This document shows positions 55,300 to 63,465 of a stretch of DNA of 63,562 nt, one piece after another. Position 1 is the first letter of the stretch, and each line of letters starts with the position of its first letter. Under the pieces are notes generated by a model. That model searched no databases. It saw nothing but the letters and a program-made list of their open reading frames with translations, and was not told where the DNA came from. Source of the stretch: Actinomycetota bacterium. GTDB lineage: Bacteria > Actinomycetota > Thermoleophilia > RBG-16-64-13. The stretch covers positions 1-63,562 of the forward strand of contig JAHJSA010000033.1 in the NCBI GenBank assembly GCA_018830645.1, read 5' to 3'. Made by a program: the position numbers and the translations under genes.

Positions 55300-55934
55300 T
55301 GGCCGGCATGGACAAGAAGAACATCCACTTCGTGGTGAACGGCGATCCGGTCTCGGCCCTCGTCGGGCCCGAATGGACCCTGCTGCGCGCCCTGCGCGAC
55401 GGCGTGGGGCTCACCGGCACCAAGGAAGGCTGCGGCGCAGGCGAATGCGGGGCGTGCACCGTGCTGGTGGACGGCACCGCCGTCAACTCCTGCCTGTTCC
55501 CCGCCCTGGAAGCCGAGGGCCGCAGTGTGACCACCGTCGAGGGGCTCACCCAAGCCGACGGCAACCTGCATCCGCTGCAGAAGGCCTTCATCGAGTACGG
55601 CGCCGTGCAGTGTGGCTTCTGCACCCCGGGCGCGCTCATGTCGTCGAAGGCCCTGCTCGACCAGAATCCAGATCCTAGCGCTCACCAGATCAAGGTGGCC
55701 CTGGCGGGCAACCTCTGCCGCTGCACCGGCTACACCCAGATCGTCGAAGCCGTGCAGGCGGCGGCAGCCGAGATGAACGGCACGGCCGCGGTCGCGGCGG
55801 GCAACGGGTCGGGCGCCGCCGCTACGACCGGCGCTGGCGCGAGTGGTGCCGCCTCCGGCACCGCCCTCGCGGGCGTCACCGGCGCCGTCGACCAGCCCGG
55901 CCACGCATCCACGAGCGGGGAGGTGACCGCATGA
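55299..55934 (+). CDS. Molybdenum hydroxylase [2Fe-2S] subunit (CoxS/XdhC-type)
   Basis: This 211-residue protein has both clusters of the family: plant-type GTKEGCGAGECGACTVLVDG with the remote Cys in NSCLF, and the all-helical CGFCTPGALMSSKALL plus NLCRCTGYTQIVEAV. The final about 55 residues are an A/G/S/T-rich low-complexity tail not present in the usual about 160-residue subunit. It transfers electrons from the molybdenum centre to FAD. It overlaps both neighbours (TGATG, ATGA). Confidence 0.93.
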   Translation: MAGMDKKNIHFVVNGDPVSALVGPEWTLLRALRDGVGLTGTKEGCGAGECGACTVLVDGTAVNSCLFPALEAEGRSVTTVEGLTQADGNLHPLQKAFIEYGAVQCGFCTPGALMSSKALLDQNPDPSAHQIKVALAGNLCRCTGYTQIVEAVQAAAAEMNGTAAVAAGNGSGAAATTGAGASGAASGTALAGVTGAVDQPGHASTSGEVTA

Positions 55935-58477
55935 ACCCGCCCGTGATCACCGAGCAGGAACGCGTCCAGAAGGAACTGGCCGTGGTCGGCAAGGGCATCC
56001 CCAAGGCCGACGCCGGGGTCAAGGTCACCGGCCAGGCCCAGTACATGCACGACCTCGAGCTGCCCAACATGCTCTACGGCAAGATCCTCTACTCCGACCG
56101 GGCCAGTGCCCGCATCGTGTCCATCGACACGTCGGAGGCGGAGCGCATACCCGGGGTGAAGGCCGTGCTCACCGCGTACAACACGCCCGAGATCCGCTTC
56201 GGCTTCCTGAAAGACAACATGGCTCTCAAGAAGGACCGCGTCCGTCAGTACCGCGACGAGGTCGCAGCCGTGGCCGCCACCACGCCTGAGTTGGCCGAGG
56301 CGGCCATCAAGGCGATCGTCGTGCACTACGAAGACCTGCCCGCCGTCTTCGACCCCGAAGAGGCCATGCAGGAGGGCGCGCCGCTCGTCCACGAACTGAA
56401 CCCCAAGGGCGAGCCCAACAAGGACAACCGTCTGCGCCTGCCCTGGAAGTTCTCCGCGGGCGACGTCGAGGCCGGCGAAGCCGCCTCGGCCTTCGTCGCC
56501 GAGGGCGAGTACGAGACGGGGTGGGTCACCCATTGTTGCCTCGGCACTGCGGGCTGCGTCGCGATGTTCGACCCCGACGACAACCTCACCATGTACTCCA
56601 TCACCCAGATCCCGAGCCTGGCCAAGGCCGACTTCCAAGAAGCCATGAAGGCCATGGGCGTGCGGGGCAAGGTGCGCGTGGTGCTCACCACGCTGGGCGG
56701 CGGCTTCGGCTCGAAGCTCGACACCTACGCCTTCGAGTACATCGCCATGCTCCTGGCGCATCGCACCAAGAAGCCGGTGAAGATCCTCTTCGACCGCGAG
56801 GAGGAGTTCTTCGCCACCTCCCCGCGCCAGCCCACGCGCATCAAGATACGCCAAGGCTGTGACGCCGAGGGCAACCTCACCTTCCGCGACATCTCCATGG
56901 TGCTCGACAACGGCGCCTACACCAGCTGGGGCGCGACGACGCCCACCGTCATGATGATGCCGTCCTCCAGCCTCTACCAGGTGGAGAACGTGCGCTTCCG
57001 GGCCACCTGTGTCTACACCAACAACACCTACGCCCAGGCGATGCGCGGCTACGGCACGCCGCAGCTGACCTTCGCCCTGGAGTCGAACCTCGACGAGTTG
57101 GCCGAGAAGGCCGGCATCGACGGCTACGAGTTCCGCCTGAAGAACGCCAATCACGCCGACACGGTCACCCCCCAGGGCTTCAAGGTGGACAGCTGTGGCC
57201 ATATCGCCTGCCTGGAGGCCGTGGCCGAGCGCATGGATTGGGCTGGGTATCGGGCCGTGAAGGCGGCGCGTCTTGCCGGTGACGTCACCGGGGCTGGCGG
57301 CGACGCCACCCTGGCTGCGGCTGCCGCCACTTCGGGCGACGCCACCCAGGCCGCGACGGGCGCCGCCGGTGGCGCCGGCGCCACACCCGGCGCCGCCAGT
57401 CCGGTCGCCGCCCCGGTCGAGTCGGACACCGCCGGTGTCCCCCCGGTCGCCCGGGCAGCCTGGACAGAGCTTCCCGACAAGGTGCGCGGCATAGGCATGG
57501 CCTGTCTGCTCCACGTTGGCGGCGGTGCCAAGATCTACAAGTCCGACGGCTGCGGCACGCTCATCAAGGTGGACGACCTCGGCTACGTCGACGTCTACTC
57601 CGGCTCCATGGACATGGGCCAGGGCCTCGACACCGTCCTCCGCCAGATCGTGGCCGAGACCCTGGGCCTGGGCGTCGACCGCATCAACGTCGTAATCGGG
57701 GACACCGACGTCTGCCCCTGGGACGCCGGCGCCCACGCCTCCCGCTCCACCTTCGTGGCGGGCAACTCCGCCCTCTACGCGGCCCAGCAGGTGCGCGAGC
57801 AGATCCTGAACTCGGCCGCCGACATCCTCGATACCCCTCGCGACGGTCTCGACCTCGAGGGCGGCAAGGTGGTCTGCGCCGACGACCCCGACAAGACCAC
57901 CAAGATCGAGAAGGTGCTCCGCAAGGCCCACTTCGCCAGCGCGGGCAACACCATGTTCATGGCCGCCTACTTCTACGAGCCCCCCACCGACCTCCTCGCC
58001 GGCGACTTCAAGGGCAACTACTCCATGGCCTACGCCTGGGGCTGCCACGGTGTGGAAGTGGAAGTGGACCGCCGCACCGGCCAGATCGACATCGTGCGGT
58101 ACATCGCCGCCCACGACGTGGGCAAGGCCATCAACCCCCTGCTTCTCCGCGGCCAGATCCTGGGCGGCGGCCTGCAGGGCATCGGCTGGGCGCTGGCCGA
58201 AGAGATGATCTTCGACGAGGGCAAGCTCCTCAACCCGAACTTCCGCGACTACAAGATGCTGACGGCTCTGGACAGCGTCGACGTGGAACCCATCCTGGTG
58301 GAGGACCCGGCCGCTGCCGGCCCCTACGGAGCCAAGGGCATCGGTGAGCCCGGCCTGGTGCCGACGGCCCCGGCCATCGCCAACGCCATCTACGACGCGG
58401 TGGGGATCAGGCTCAGGAAGCTGCCGATGAAGCCGGAGATGGTGCTACAGGCGATCATGGCGGCGGAGGGGCGGTAG
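55931..58477 (+). CDS. Molybdenum hydroxylase catalytic subunit, xanthine dehydrogenase/aldehyde oxidase type
   Basis: This 848-residue molybdopterin subunit has VGKGIPKADAGVKVTGQAQYMHD at the start, TLGGGFGSKLDTYAFEY (cofactor loop), MRGYGTPQ, and the catalytic-Glu segment KGIGEPGLVPTAPAIANAIYDAVG near the C-terminus. The CO dehydrogenase AYXCSFR loop is absent, so it is not a CODH. An A/G/T-rich insertion sits at about residues 448-511. Such enzymes hydroxylate purines, nicotinate or other N-heterocycles, or oxidise aldehydes. XdhC and YqeB upstream fit it. Its 3' end recurs twice downstream. Confidence 0.93.
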   Translation: MNPPVITEQERVQKELAVVGKGIPKADAGVKVTGQAQYMHDLELPNMLYGKILYSDRASARIVSIDTSEAERIPGVKAVLTAYNTPEIRFGFLKDNMALKKDRVRQYRDEVAAVAATTPELAEAAIKAIVVHYEDLPAVFDPEEAMQEGAPLVHELNPKGEPNKDNRLRLPWKFSAGDVEAGEAASAFVAEGEYETGWVTHCCLGTAGCVAMFDPDDNLTMYSITQIPSLAKADFQEAMKAMGVRGKVRVVLTTLGGGFGSKLDTYAFEYIAMLLAHRTKKPVKILFDREEEFFATSPRQPTRIKIRQGCDAEGNLTFRDISMVLDNGAYTSWGATTPTVMMMPSSSLYQVENVRFRATCVYTNNTYAQAMRGYGTPQLTFALESNLDELAEKAGIDGYEFRLKNANHADTVTPQGFKVDSCGHIACLEAVAERMDWAGYRAVKAARLAGDVTGAGGDATLAAAAATSGDATQAATGAAGGAGATPGAASPVAAPVESDTAGVPPVARAAWTELPDKVRGIGMACLLHVGGGAKIYKSDGCGTLIKVDDLGYVDVYSGSMDMGQGLDTVLRQIVAETLGLGVDRINVVIGDTDVCPWDAGAHASRSTFVAGNSALYAAQQVREQILNSAADILDTPRDGLDLEGGKVVCADDPDKTTKIEKVLRKAHFASAGNTMFMAAYFYEPPTDLLAGDFKGNYSMAYAWGCHGVEVEVDRRTGQIDIVRYIAAHDVGKAINPLLLRGQILGGGLQGIGWALAEEMIFDEGKLLNPNFRDYKMLTALDSVDVEPILVEDPAAAGPYGAKGIGEPGLVPTAPAIANAIYDAVGIRLRKLPMKPEMVLQAIMAAEGR

Positions 58478-58497
58478 GGGGAGGGTAGGGCGCTCGG

Positions 58498-59052
58498 CTA
58501 TCGTCTCATCCCGAAGCCGGTAATCAGATTCTCCAGCCCGCGGTCTCGATGCTGGCGCGAGAACTCGGCGGTGAACGCCCATGTGACTGGCTTCTTGAGC
58601 CCGGCTCCGTCGAGCAGGGTCTCGAGTGCGACGCAGCGTTCAGCCAGGCCGGCCATAGCCGCAGCCTGGATAGCGGCTCCATCCCCGGAGCAGAACGCGC
58701 ACTCGCTGAAGTGCTCGTTACAAGACAGGATAGCGAGAGCTTCGAGTTCGCCTTCGTGAAGGGCGTCTATGAAGCCGGCGCTGAATCTCCGAGCAACCTG
58801 GGTTAGTTCGTCGGAGTCGGCTGACACGACGCGGACGCGGCCCGCCTCTGCGTCCCGCTTCACGTCGATAGTCTCCCTGAATCCTGTAGTCGCATCCCTG
58901 CTATGCCAAAGGGCTTCGTCCATGACGACGGACTCCGGGACTACCACGTCGTATCGGGTGCAGAATTGCGTCCACGCCTTGGCTTCGTGGAGTGCGATGA
59001 CGGGTCCCGCGTCAAGCAGGACAAACTTCGGCTTTGCCACCGGGTACCTCAT
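58498..59052 (-). CDS. PIN-like domain protein, toxin partner of the XRE-ImmA gene
   Basis: This 184-residue protein has a PIN-like acidic pattern: KFVLLDAGPVIALHEAK (Asp14), PESVVMDEALWH, DALHEGELEALAI (Glu) and CSGDGAAIQAAAM (Asp). Such proteins are commonly paired with an XRE-ImmA metallopeptidase gene, as here: the reading frame starts 41 bases before the ImmA stop. It is probably an RNase-type toxin, with the XRE-ImmA protein its antitoxin or regulator. A GTG at 59040 is an alternative start. Confidence 0.68.
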   Translation of the reverse strand: MRYPVAKPKFVLLDAGPVIALHEAKAWTQFCTRYDVVVPESVVMDEALWHSRDATTGFRETIDVKRDAEAGRVRVVSADSDELTQVARRFSAGFIDALHEGELEALAILSCNEHFSECAFCSGDGAAIQAAAMAGLAERCVALETLLDGAGLKKPVTWAFTAEFSRQHRDRGLENLITGFGMRR

Positions 59053-60214
59053 CCGGATCGAAGTCCCTCGGGGACTCGACGATGCGCAACCCCTCCCCCT
59101 CCTGCTCTACGATTCCATACTCCTCCAGCCGGTCGGCTAACTCGATGAGGCCGCAGTCCAGGTACTGCGACAGCTTCGCCCGCGACAGCCGCCCTCGAAC
59201 CACGGCCAGATAGGCTAACCGGACGAACCGCTCCGGTAGAGATGGCGGCTGCCACCATTTTCCTACCATTGATGAGCGATCCAGCTGCCTGAGAGTCCGA
59301 TCGCCCAAGAGAGCACGAACTCGATCTTGGTCGAATCCGAGGCCGATGTTGAAGAGCCGCCACAGGAGTGCTTCAGTCGAGACGTCAAAGTCCCGTGCAA
59401 CGGCGACGAGGTCTGCCAGAGCGACGAGCCCGTCCTCGGCGCGGGCTTTCATGGCCGTTCTCAAGGGTTCGGCGGGCAACAGCAGGGCGGCAGCGAAGGA
59501 GTTCGCTAGTCGCTCCGCCTGTGCGGCAATACGGTGATCGGTCGCAATCATTGGGTTGAGCGAATCCCAGGTGAGCAGATGGAATAGCTCGTGTGCGACG
59601 TCGAAGTTGCGACGCCACGGAGCCTCACTCCTATTCACGAGCATTGCTGCTCCGAAAGAGCCCTTGGTACAGGCCGCGGAGCCGTCGCGACCCAGGTCGA
59701 GGTACCAGACGATTACGTCGAACTGCGTTTCGATGGCGCGTTGAATACTGGACGCCGGCCGCGAACCCAGATCAAGCAGACTGCCGATTTCCGCGGCCAA
59801 CTCCTCTGCGGTCGAGTAGCTCAGCTCCTGCCTTTCGAGCCTGATGTTCGGCAGCCGGTCTCGTTGTCGTTGACCTCCTCCCGTAGCACTCATCACGTAG
59901 GCATAGCGCTCGCACCAGGTCAGAAACTCGGCCTGGACATGCTCAGCCTCGGCCAACGGCCGCGCCCGCCAGAGGACGGTTGGCCGCGCGGCCGGCTCCG
60001 CGGAGTCCAGCAAGGCACTCACTTCTATGCGCAATGCCCGCGCCAAGCGCGCCAGCTCTGCTACCTTGACGTCTCGCCGCCCGCGTTCGAGTTCAGACAA
60101 GATCTGCCGGGAGGCGAACCCCATCTGGTCGGCAAGTTCCTCTTGCGTGAGATGGAGCGCCTCGCGAGCCTGTCGGACGCGTGCGCCAATGCCCGACGCC
60201 GGTTCCTGTTTCAT
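59012..60214 (-). CDS. XRE-ImmA/IrrE regulator-peptidase
   Basis: This 400-residue protein has an N-terminal XRE HTH (RQAREALHLTQEELADQMGF, ASRQILSELERGRRDV) and a COG2856 ImmA/IrrE zinc-peptidase domain with the motif FDVAHELFHLLTW (HExxH in HELFH) followed by ERLANSFAAALLLP, where the third ligand Glu is expected. These proteins cleave repressors to release gene expression in ICEs and stress systems, or serve as antitoxins beside PIN-like toxins. ATG 60214 (MKQEPASG) is preferred over 60238. The promoter upstream is overlapped by a palindrome. Confidence 0.86.
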   Translation of the reverse strand: MKQEPASGIGARVRQAREALHLTQEELADQMGFASRQILSELERGRRDVKVAELARLARALRIEVSALLDSAEPAARPTVLWRARPLAEAEHVQAEFLTWCERYAYVMSATGGGQRQRDRLPNIRLERQELSYSTAEELAAEIGSLLDLGSRPASSIQRAIETQFDVIVWYLDLGRDGSAACTKGSFGAAMLVNRSEAPWRRNFDVAHELFHLLTWDSLNPMIATDHRIAAQAERLANSFAAALLLPAEPLRTAMKARAEDGLVALADLVAVARDFDVSTEALLWRLFNIGLGFDQDRVRALLGDRTLRQLDRSSMVGKWWQPPSLPERFVRLAYLAVVRGRLSRAKLSQYLDCGLIELADRLEEYGIVEQEGEGLRIVESPRDFDPDEVPGGKAEVCPA

Positions 60215-60259
60215 TTGGGCCTCTCCTCCCCGAGCCACCCCGTGTTTCCTAGTAACTCA

Positions 60260-60288
60260 ACTATACCGTCCGCAAGATTATCTTGCAA
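60260..60288 (-). promoter_or_regulatory. Promoter and palindromic operator of the XRE-ImmA gene
   Basis: On the minus strand TTGCAA (complement of 60283-60288) and TATAGT (complement of 60260-60265) are 17 bases apart. The palindrome GCAAGA-TTA-TCTTGC (60272-60286) covers the spacer and -35. The arrangement is what an autorepressing XRE protein would use. Confidence 0.75.
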
Positions 60289-60307
60289 GTCGGACACAAC
60301 GCTTTTC

Positions 60308-61236
60308 GCGGCACCCTCATCAAGGTGGACGACCTCGGCTACGTCGACGTCTACTCCGGCTCTATGGACATGGGCCAGGGCCTCGACACCATCCTCCGCC
60401 AGATCGTCGCCGAGACGCTGGGCCTGGGCGTCGACCGCATCAACGTGGTCATCGGCGACACCGACGTCTGCCCCTGGGACGCCGGCGCCCACGCCTCCCG
60501 CTCCACCTTCGTGGCCGGGAACTCCGCCCTCTACGCGGCCCAGCAGGTGCGCGGGCAGATCCTGAACTCGGCCGCCGACATCCTCGACGCCCCCCGCGAC
60601 GGGCTCGACCTCGCGGGCGGCATGGTGGTCTGCGCCGACGACCCCGAGAAGACCACCAAGATCGAGAAGGTGCTGCGCAAGGCCCACTTCGCCAGCGCAG
60701 GCAACACCATGTTCATGGCCGCTTACTTCTACGAGCCGCCCACCGACCTCCTCGCCGGCGACTTCAAAGGCAACTACTCCATGGCCTACGCCTGGGGCTG
60801 CCACGGCGTGGAAGTGGAGGTGGACCGCCGCACCGGCCAGATCGACATCGTGCGCTACATCGCGGCCCATGACGTCGGCAAGGCCATCAACCCGCTCCTA
60901 CTCCGCGGCCAGATCCTGGGCGGCGGCCTGCAGGGCATCGGTTGGGCGCTGGCCGAGGAGATGATCTTCGAGGAGGGTAAGCTCCTCAACCCGAACTTCC
61001 GCGACTACAAGATGCTGACTGCCCTGGACAGCGTCGACGTGGAACCCATCCTGGTGGAGGACCCGGCCGCCGCCGGCCCCTACGGCGCCAAGGGCATCGG
61101 TGAACCCGGCCTGGTGCCGACGGCCCCGGCCATCGCCAACGCCATCTACGACGCGGTGGGGATCCGGCTCAGGAAGCTGCCGATGAAGCCGGAGATGGTG
61201 CTCCAGGCGATCATGGACCGGGAGGGGCGGGGGTAG
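60308..61236 (+). pseudogene. Second copy of the molybdenum hydroxylase 3' end
   Basis: From the base pair after 60307, the sequence is nearly identical to 57552-58477 of the intact gene and encodes its last about 309 residues, including GAHASRSTFVAGNSALYAAQQVRGQIL and KGIGEPGLVPTAP. It starts abruptly next to the promoter of the ImmA gene and lacks its own start signal, FAD/Mo-cofactor N-terminal part and RBS. Differences are scattered and mostly synonymous. It is a partial duplication, not an expressed subunit, unless a TTG upstream is used. Confidence 0.93.
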
Positions 61237-61282
61237 GCGGCGGTAGGCGGCGGTGCGCCCGAGGTTGGGGCGACGAAAGGGA

Positions 61283-61330
61283 ACGGGAGGATCCGACGTC
61301 AACCTCGAAGGTTGACAAAGGTCCTCCCGT
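61283..61330 (+). terminator. Two-tier hairpin after the partial copy
   Basis: Outer stem ACGGGAGGA (61283-61291) pairs with TCCTCCCGT (61322-61330). Inner GTCAACCT (61298-61305) pairs with AGGTTGAC (61309-61316). No T-tract follows. It could terminate the partial copy's transcription or mark an element end. Confidence 0.6.
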
Positions 61331-61379
61331 GACTAGCTGACACCAGAATACCAGTCGGTTGCGACGCCTGCAAGCCAAG

Positions 61380-62036
61380 CTACGGCGCCCAATGCTTGTG
61401 CATCTTCGTCACATCGACTGCGCGGATGAAGGACAGATCCAGGCTGAGCCATCCGGGATTGTGCTGGATGGTCTGCCGCCGGAACAGGCGCAGGGCGAGA
61501 TCGGCGACCTTGATCATCTCCACGTACCTACTGTCGACCGTCGTGATGGCGGAGAACGCCGGGAGGCGGTAGTTGCCGTTCAGGTAGCCCCTCAAGTTCT
61601 CCAGCTGGCGGTGACTATGGCTATGTCGATCAAGTACCAGTTCGCAATGATTGGTGACGGGCGCGAACCCCTCGAAGTGCCATTCGAGCAGTCGCCTGAG
61701 CTGGAAGTTGCGGAACCTCGTGCCCTCCCCTGGGGCAAGGTATGGCCCGGTGTACTTGGCCTTGTCCACGAATGTTGCGTTGAATCGAACGTCGTGGGCC
61801 CGCGAGAGGTTCAAGAGGATTACTGCCAACGTGGGACGCAGGCGGGGGTCGTCGTCGAGATTCTTGACTTCCTTGTACACCTGTCTGTAGAAGCGCAGGT
61901 GAGCGAAGCATTCGACCACGTGCTCGAGAGACTCGTCTGTCACGTGGACGGACAAGCACGCGTAGTGGGAGCTGCCGTGACCGGGCAAGCCTGGGTCTCC
62001 GTGTTCGTCTACGAAGACGAAGTCTCTGGTGGGCAT
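61380..62036 (-). CDS. DUF3800-family protein
   Basis: This 218-residue protein begins PTRDFVFVDEHGDPGLPG, the DUF3800 N-terminal motif (DExGD), has acidic/His segments (VLDRHSHSHRQLENL) and ends with VEMIKVADLALRLFRR, the ADL motif of the family, which is thought to have an RNase-H-like fold. The ATG at 62036 is selected because upstream sequence in the frame is non-coding or a remnant. Members are associated with phage-defence and mobile regions. The function is not established. Confidence 0.78.
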   Translation of the reverse strand: MPTRDFVFVDEHGDPGLPGHGSSHYACLSVHVTDESLEHVVECFAHLRFYRQVYKEVKNLDDDPRLRPTLAVILLNLSRAHDVRFNATFVDKAKYTGPYLAPGEGTRFRNFQLRRLLEWHFEGFAPVTNHCELVLDRHSHSHRQLENLRGYLNGNYRLPAFSAITTVDSRYVEMIKVADLALRLFRRQTIQHNPGWLSLDLSFIRAVDVTKMHKHWAP

Positions 62037-62226
62037 CAGGTCGCCTCGCTGCGGGCGGAGTCTCAGTGAGCCCACAAGTAGGCTCGACTTCGTTCGTGAA
62101 GATGGTCGTGTCGCTGTCGACGAAGGGGACACGGCAGATTCTGGCACGTTCTCGCGTTGCGAGGAATAGGACCAAGGTCTCAGCTTCCTGGCACCTTCGT
62201 TCGCGCCTACTGCCGACCACGTCAAG

Positions 62227-62307
62227 GTAGGGATCGGCCTGCGCAAGCTGCCGATGAAGCCGGAGATGGTGCTCGCGGCCATCATGGAGGCGGAGGGGCG
62301 GGGGTAG
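62227..62307 (+). pseudogene. Third remnant of the molybdenum hydroxylase 3' end
   Basis: GTAGGGATCGGCCTGCGC followed by AAGCTGCCGATGAAGCC and GGAGATGGTGCTCGCGGCC matches the final about 27 codons of the hydroxylase gene (58397-58477) apart from several substitutions and an altered terminal codon run. It encodes the remnant KLPMKPEMVL..IM..EGRG and stop. The junction to the left (62037-62226) is unrelated sequence with no recognised gene. Confidence 0.88.
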
Positions 62308-62423
62308 GTTCGGGCGCGCGCTTCCCCCGTAGGCGGATGGCGTGGGATACTTGCGCAGCACGCTCGGTGCCCGGGTCGACTTGAGGCGCTTGGTGTCTTG
62401 CGATGTGTGGAGGTGTCGCCGGC

Positions 62424-62714
62424 ATGACATTGGCGGAAGTGGTCAAGGCAAGTCGCCGCGAGATCCTCGAGATCAGCGACCGCCACGGCGCGCTGAACGT
62501 GCGTGTGTTCGGCTCCCTCGCTCGGGATGAGGCCGGACCCGGGAGTGATCTCGACCTCCTCGTGGATGTTGGGCCACGCCATTCGCCCTGGTTCCCGGCA
62601 GGACTTGTTGCCGACCTAGAAGAGATCCTCGGCTGCGAGGTGGACGTGGTGACCGAGCGAGGCCTCCGCGAGGAGATCAGGGAGACCATCCTCGAAGAAG
62701 CCCGACTCCTGTGA
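62424..62714 (+). CDS. MNT-type nucleotidyltransferase antitoxin
   Basis: This 96-residue protein contains the NTase motif VFGSLARDEAGPGSDLDLLVDV (GSx10DxD form) and a C-terminal helix region. It resembles MntA-type minimal nucleotidyltransferases that AMPylate a HEPN toxin. ATG 62424 is preferred because GTGGAGG precedes it; ATG 62403 is an alternative. No HEPN gene follows: directly downstream a frame is closed after 14 codons. So the toxin partner is absent or lost. Confidence 0.8.
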   Translation: MTLAEVVKASRREILEISDRHGALNVRVFGSLARDEAGPGSDLDLLVDVGPRHSPWFPAGLVADLEEILGCEVDVVTERGLREEIRETILEEARLL

Positions 62715-62751
62715 TCGCCTCCGGACACAGCCGCTCCGAGGTATCAGCAGA

Positions 62752-63081
62752 GTGACGGTCGCCCGATACGTCACCAAGGACGAGGGCTGGTACGTCGCGA
62801 GTGCCCTCAACCACTTTTTCGCTCATGCGGACGAGGTGGAGGGCTCTTCCTTGGTTCTGGCCGCCATCGATGAGGAGGGTCAGGAGCGGGAGTTGAGAGT
62901 CCGGCCCATCCTGAAGCAAGACCTTCTCTACTCTCCGGACGGTACGCAGATCATCAAGTGCCTTGACAAGGACCTGCTGCGGATCGACATCATCCTTCCA
63001 CCCAATACGCTCTGCAAGACGGAGGCCGCGAACGTCGTATACGAGTTGCCATCCAGCCACGAGCCCCAGCCGGGGAAGTAA
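62752..63081 (+). CDS. Hypothetical protein
   Basis: This 109-residue protein (GTG 62752) has no family I recognise. It has a beta-alpha-like run (TVARYVTKDEGWYVASALNHFFAHADEVEGSSLVLAAIDEEGQ) and is acidic and basic balanced, without membrane segments or signal. Its codon usage resembles other genes of the accessory stretch. It could be linked to the MNT gene 38 bases upstream, but it does not look like a HEPN domain. Confidence 0.5.
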   Translation: MTVARYVTKDEGWYVASALNHFFAHADEVEGSSLVLAAIDEEGQERELRVRPILKQDLLYSPDGTQIIKCLDKDLLRIDIILPPNTLCKTEAANVVYELPSSHEPQPGK

Positions 63082-63129
63082 CCCCGCCGTCGTGGCGGCG
63101 TCGCTTTGCACCTGGTCGATCTCGGCACC

Positions 63130-63465
63130 CTAGTTCCGCACCAACCCCCGCCCGGCGTAATACGCAACCAACGGGTGATCGACCGCCGCCATGCGGACGC
63201 CCCGCGCGACGACGCGGTCGGTCGGTGCGAGAGCCTGCTCGAGGGAGGTTTGCAGGGTCGTCTTGGTGAAGACCTCCCGTGCTCGGCCCAGAGTGGCCAG
63301 CCGCACCCCGTCCTCGCGACCGGTGCGGAAGGGGTTCCACCTCTCCGGGGCGTGGGGCAGGTGGGGAAGGAGCAGGTGCATGTTCTGGAGGGCGGCGTTG
63401 ACGTCGTGGGCGAGCTGTTGTCTTAGCCCGAATCCACCGGTCCCCCTCCGAAACCCCCGTCCCAC
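63130..63465 (-). CDS. Possible protein-coding frame, unrecognised
   Basis: The 111-codon frame from GTG 63465 has a mixed composition (LRQQLAHDVNAALQNMHLL, DRVVARGVRMAAVDHPLVAYYAGRG) that looks more protein-like than most antisense shadows. I cannot name a family, and an in-frame TGA lies just upstream of the start, so it is not the end of a longer gene entering from the right. Confidence is low. The rest of 63082-63562 contains nothing else that I can support. Confidence 0.25.
   Translation of the reverse strand: MGRGFRRGTGGFGLRQQLAHDVNAALQNMHLLLPHLPHAPERWNPFRTGREDGVRLATLGRAREVFTKTTLQTSLEQALAPTDRVVARGVRMAAVDHPLVAYYAGRGLVRN

Noticed and set aside
55931-58477. CO dehydrogenase large subunit assignment
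   Set aside because: The CODH AYXCSFR active-site loop is missing while MRGYGTPQ and KGIGEP fit xanthine dehydrogenase/aldehyde oxidase enzymes.
60283-61236. A functional second molybdenum hydroxylase gene starting with TTG 60283
   Set aside because: The frame lacks most of the molybdopterin domains and a ribosome-binding site, and its start lies in the ImmA promoter; it is best read as a partial duplication.
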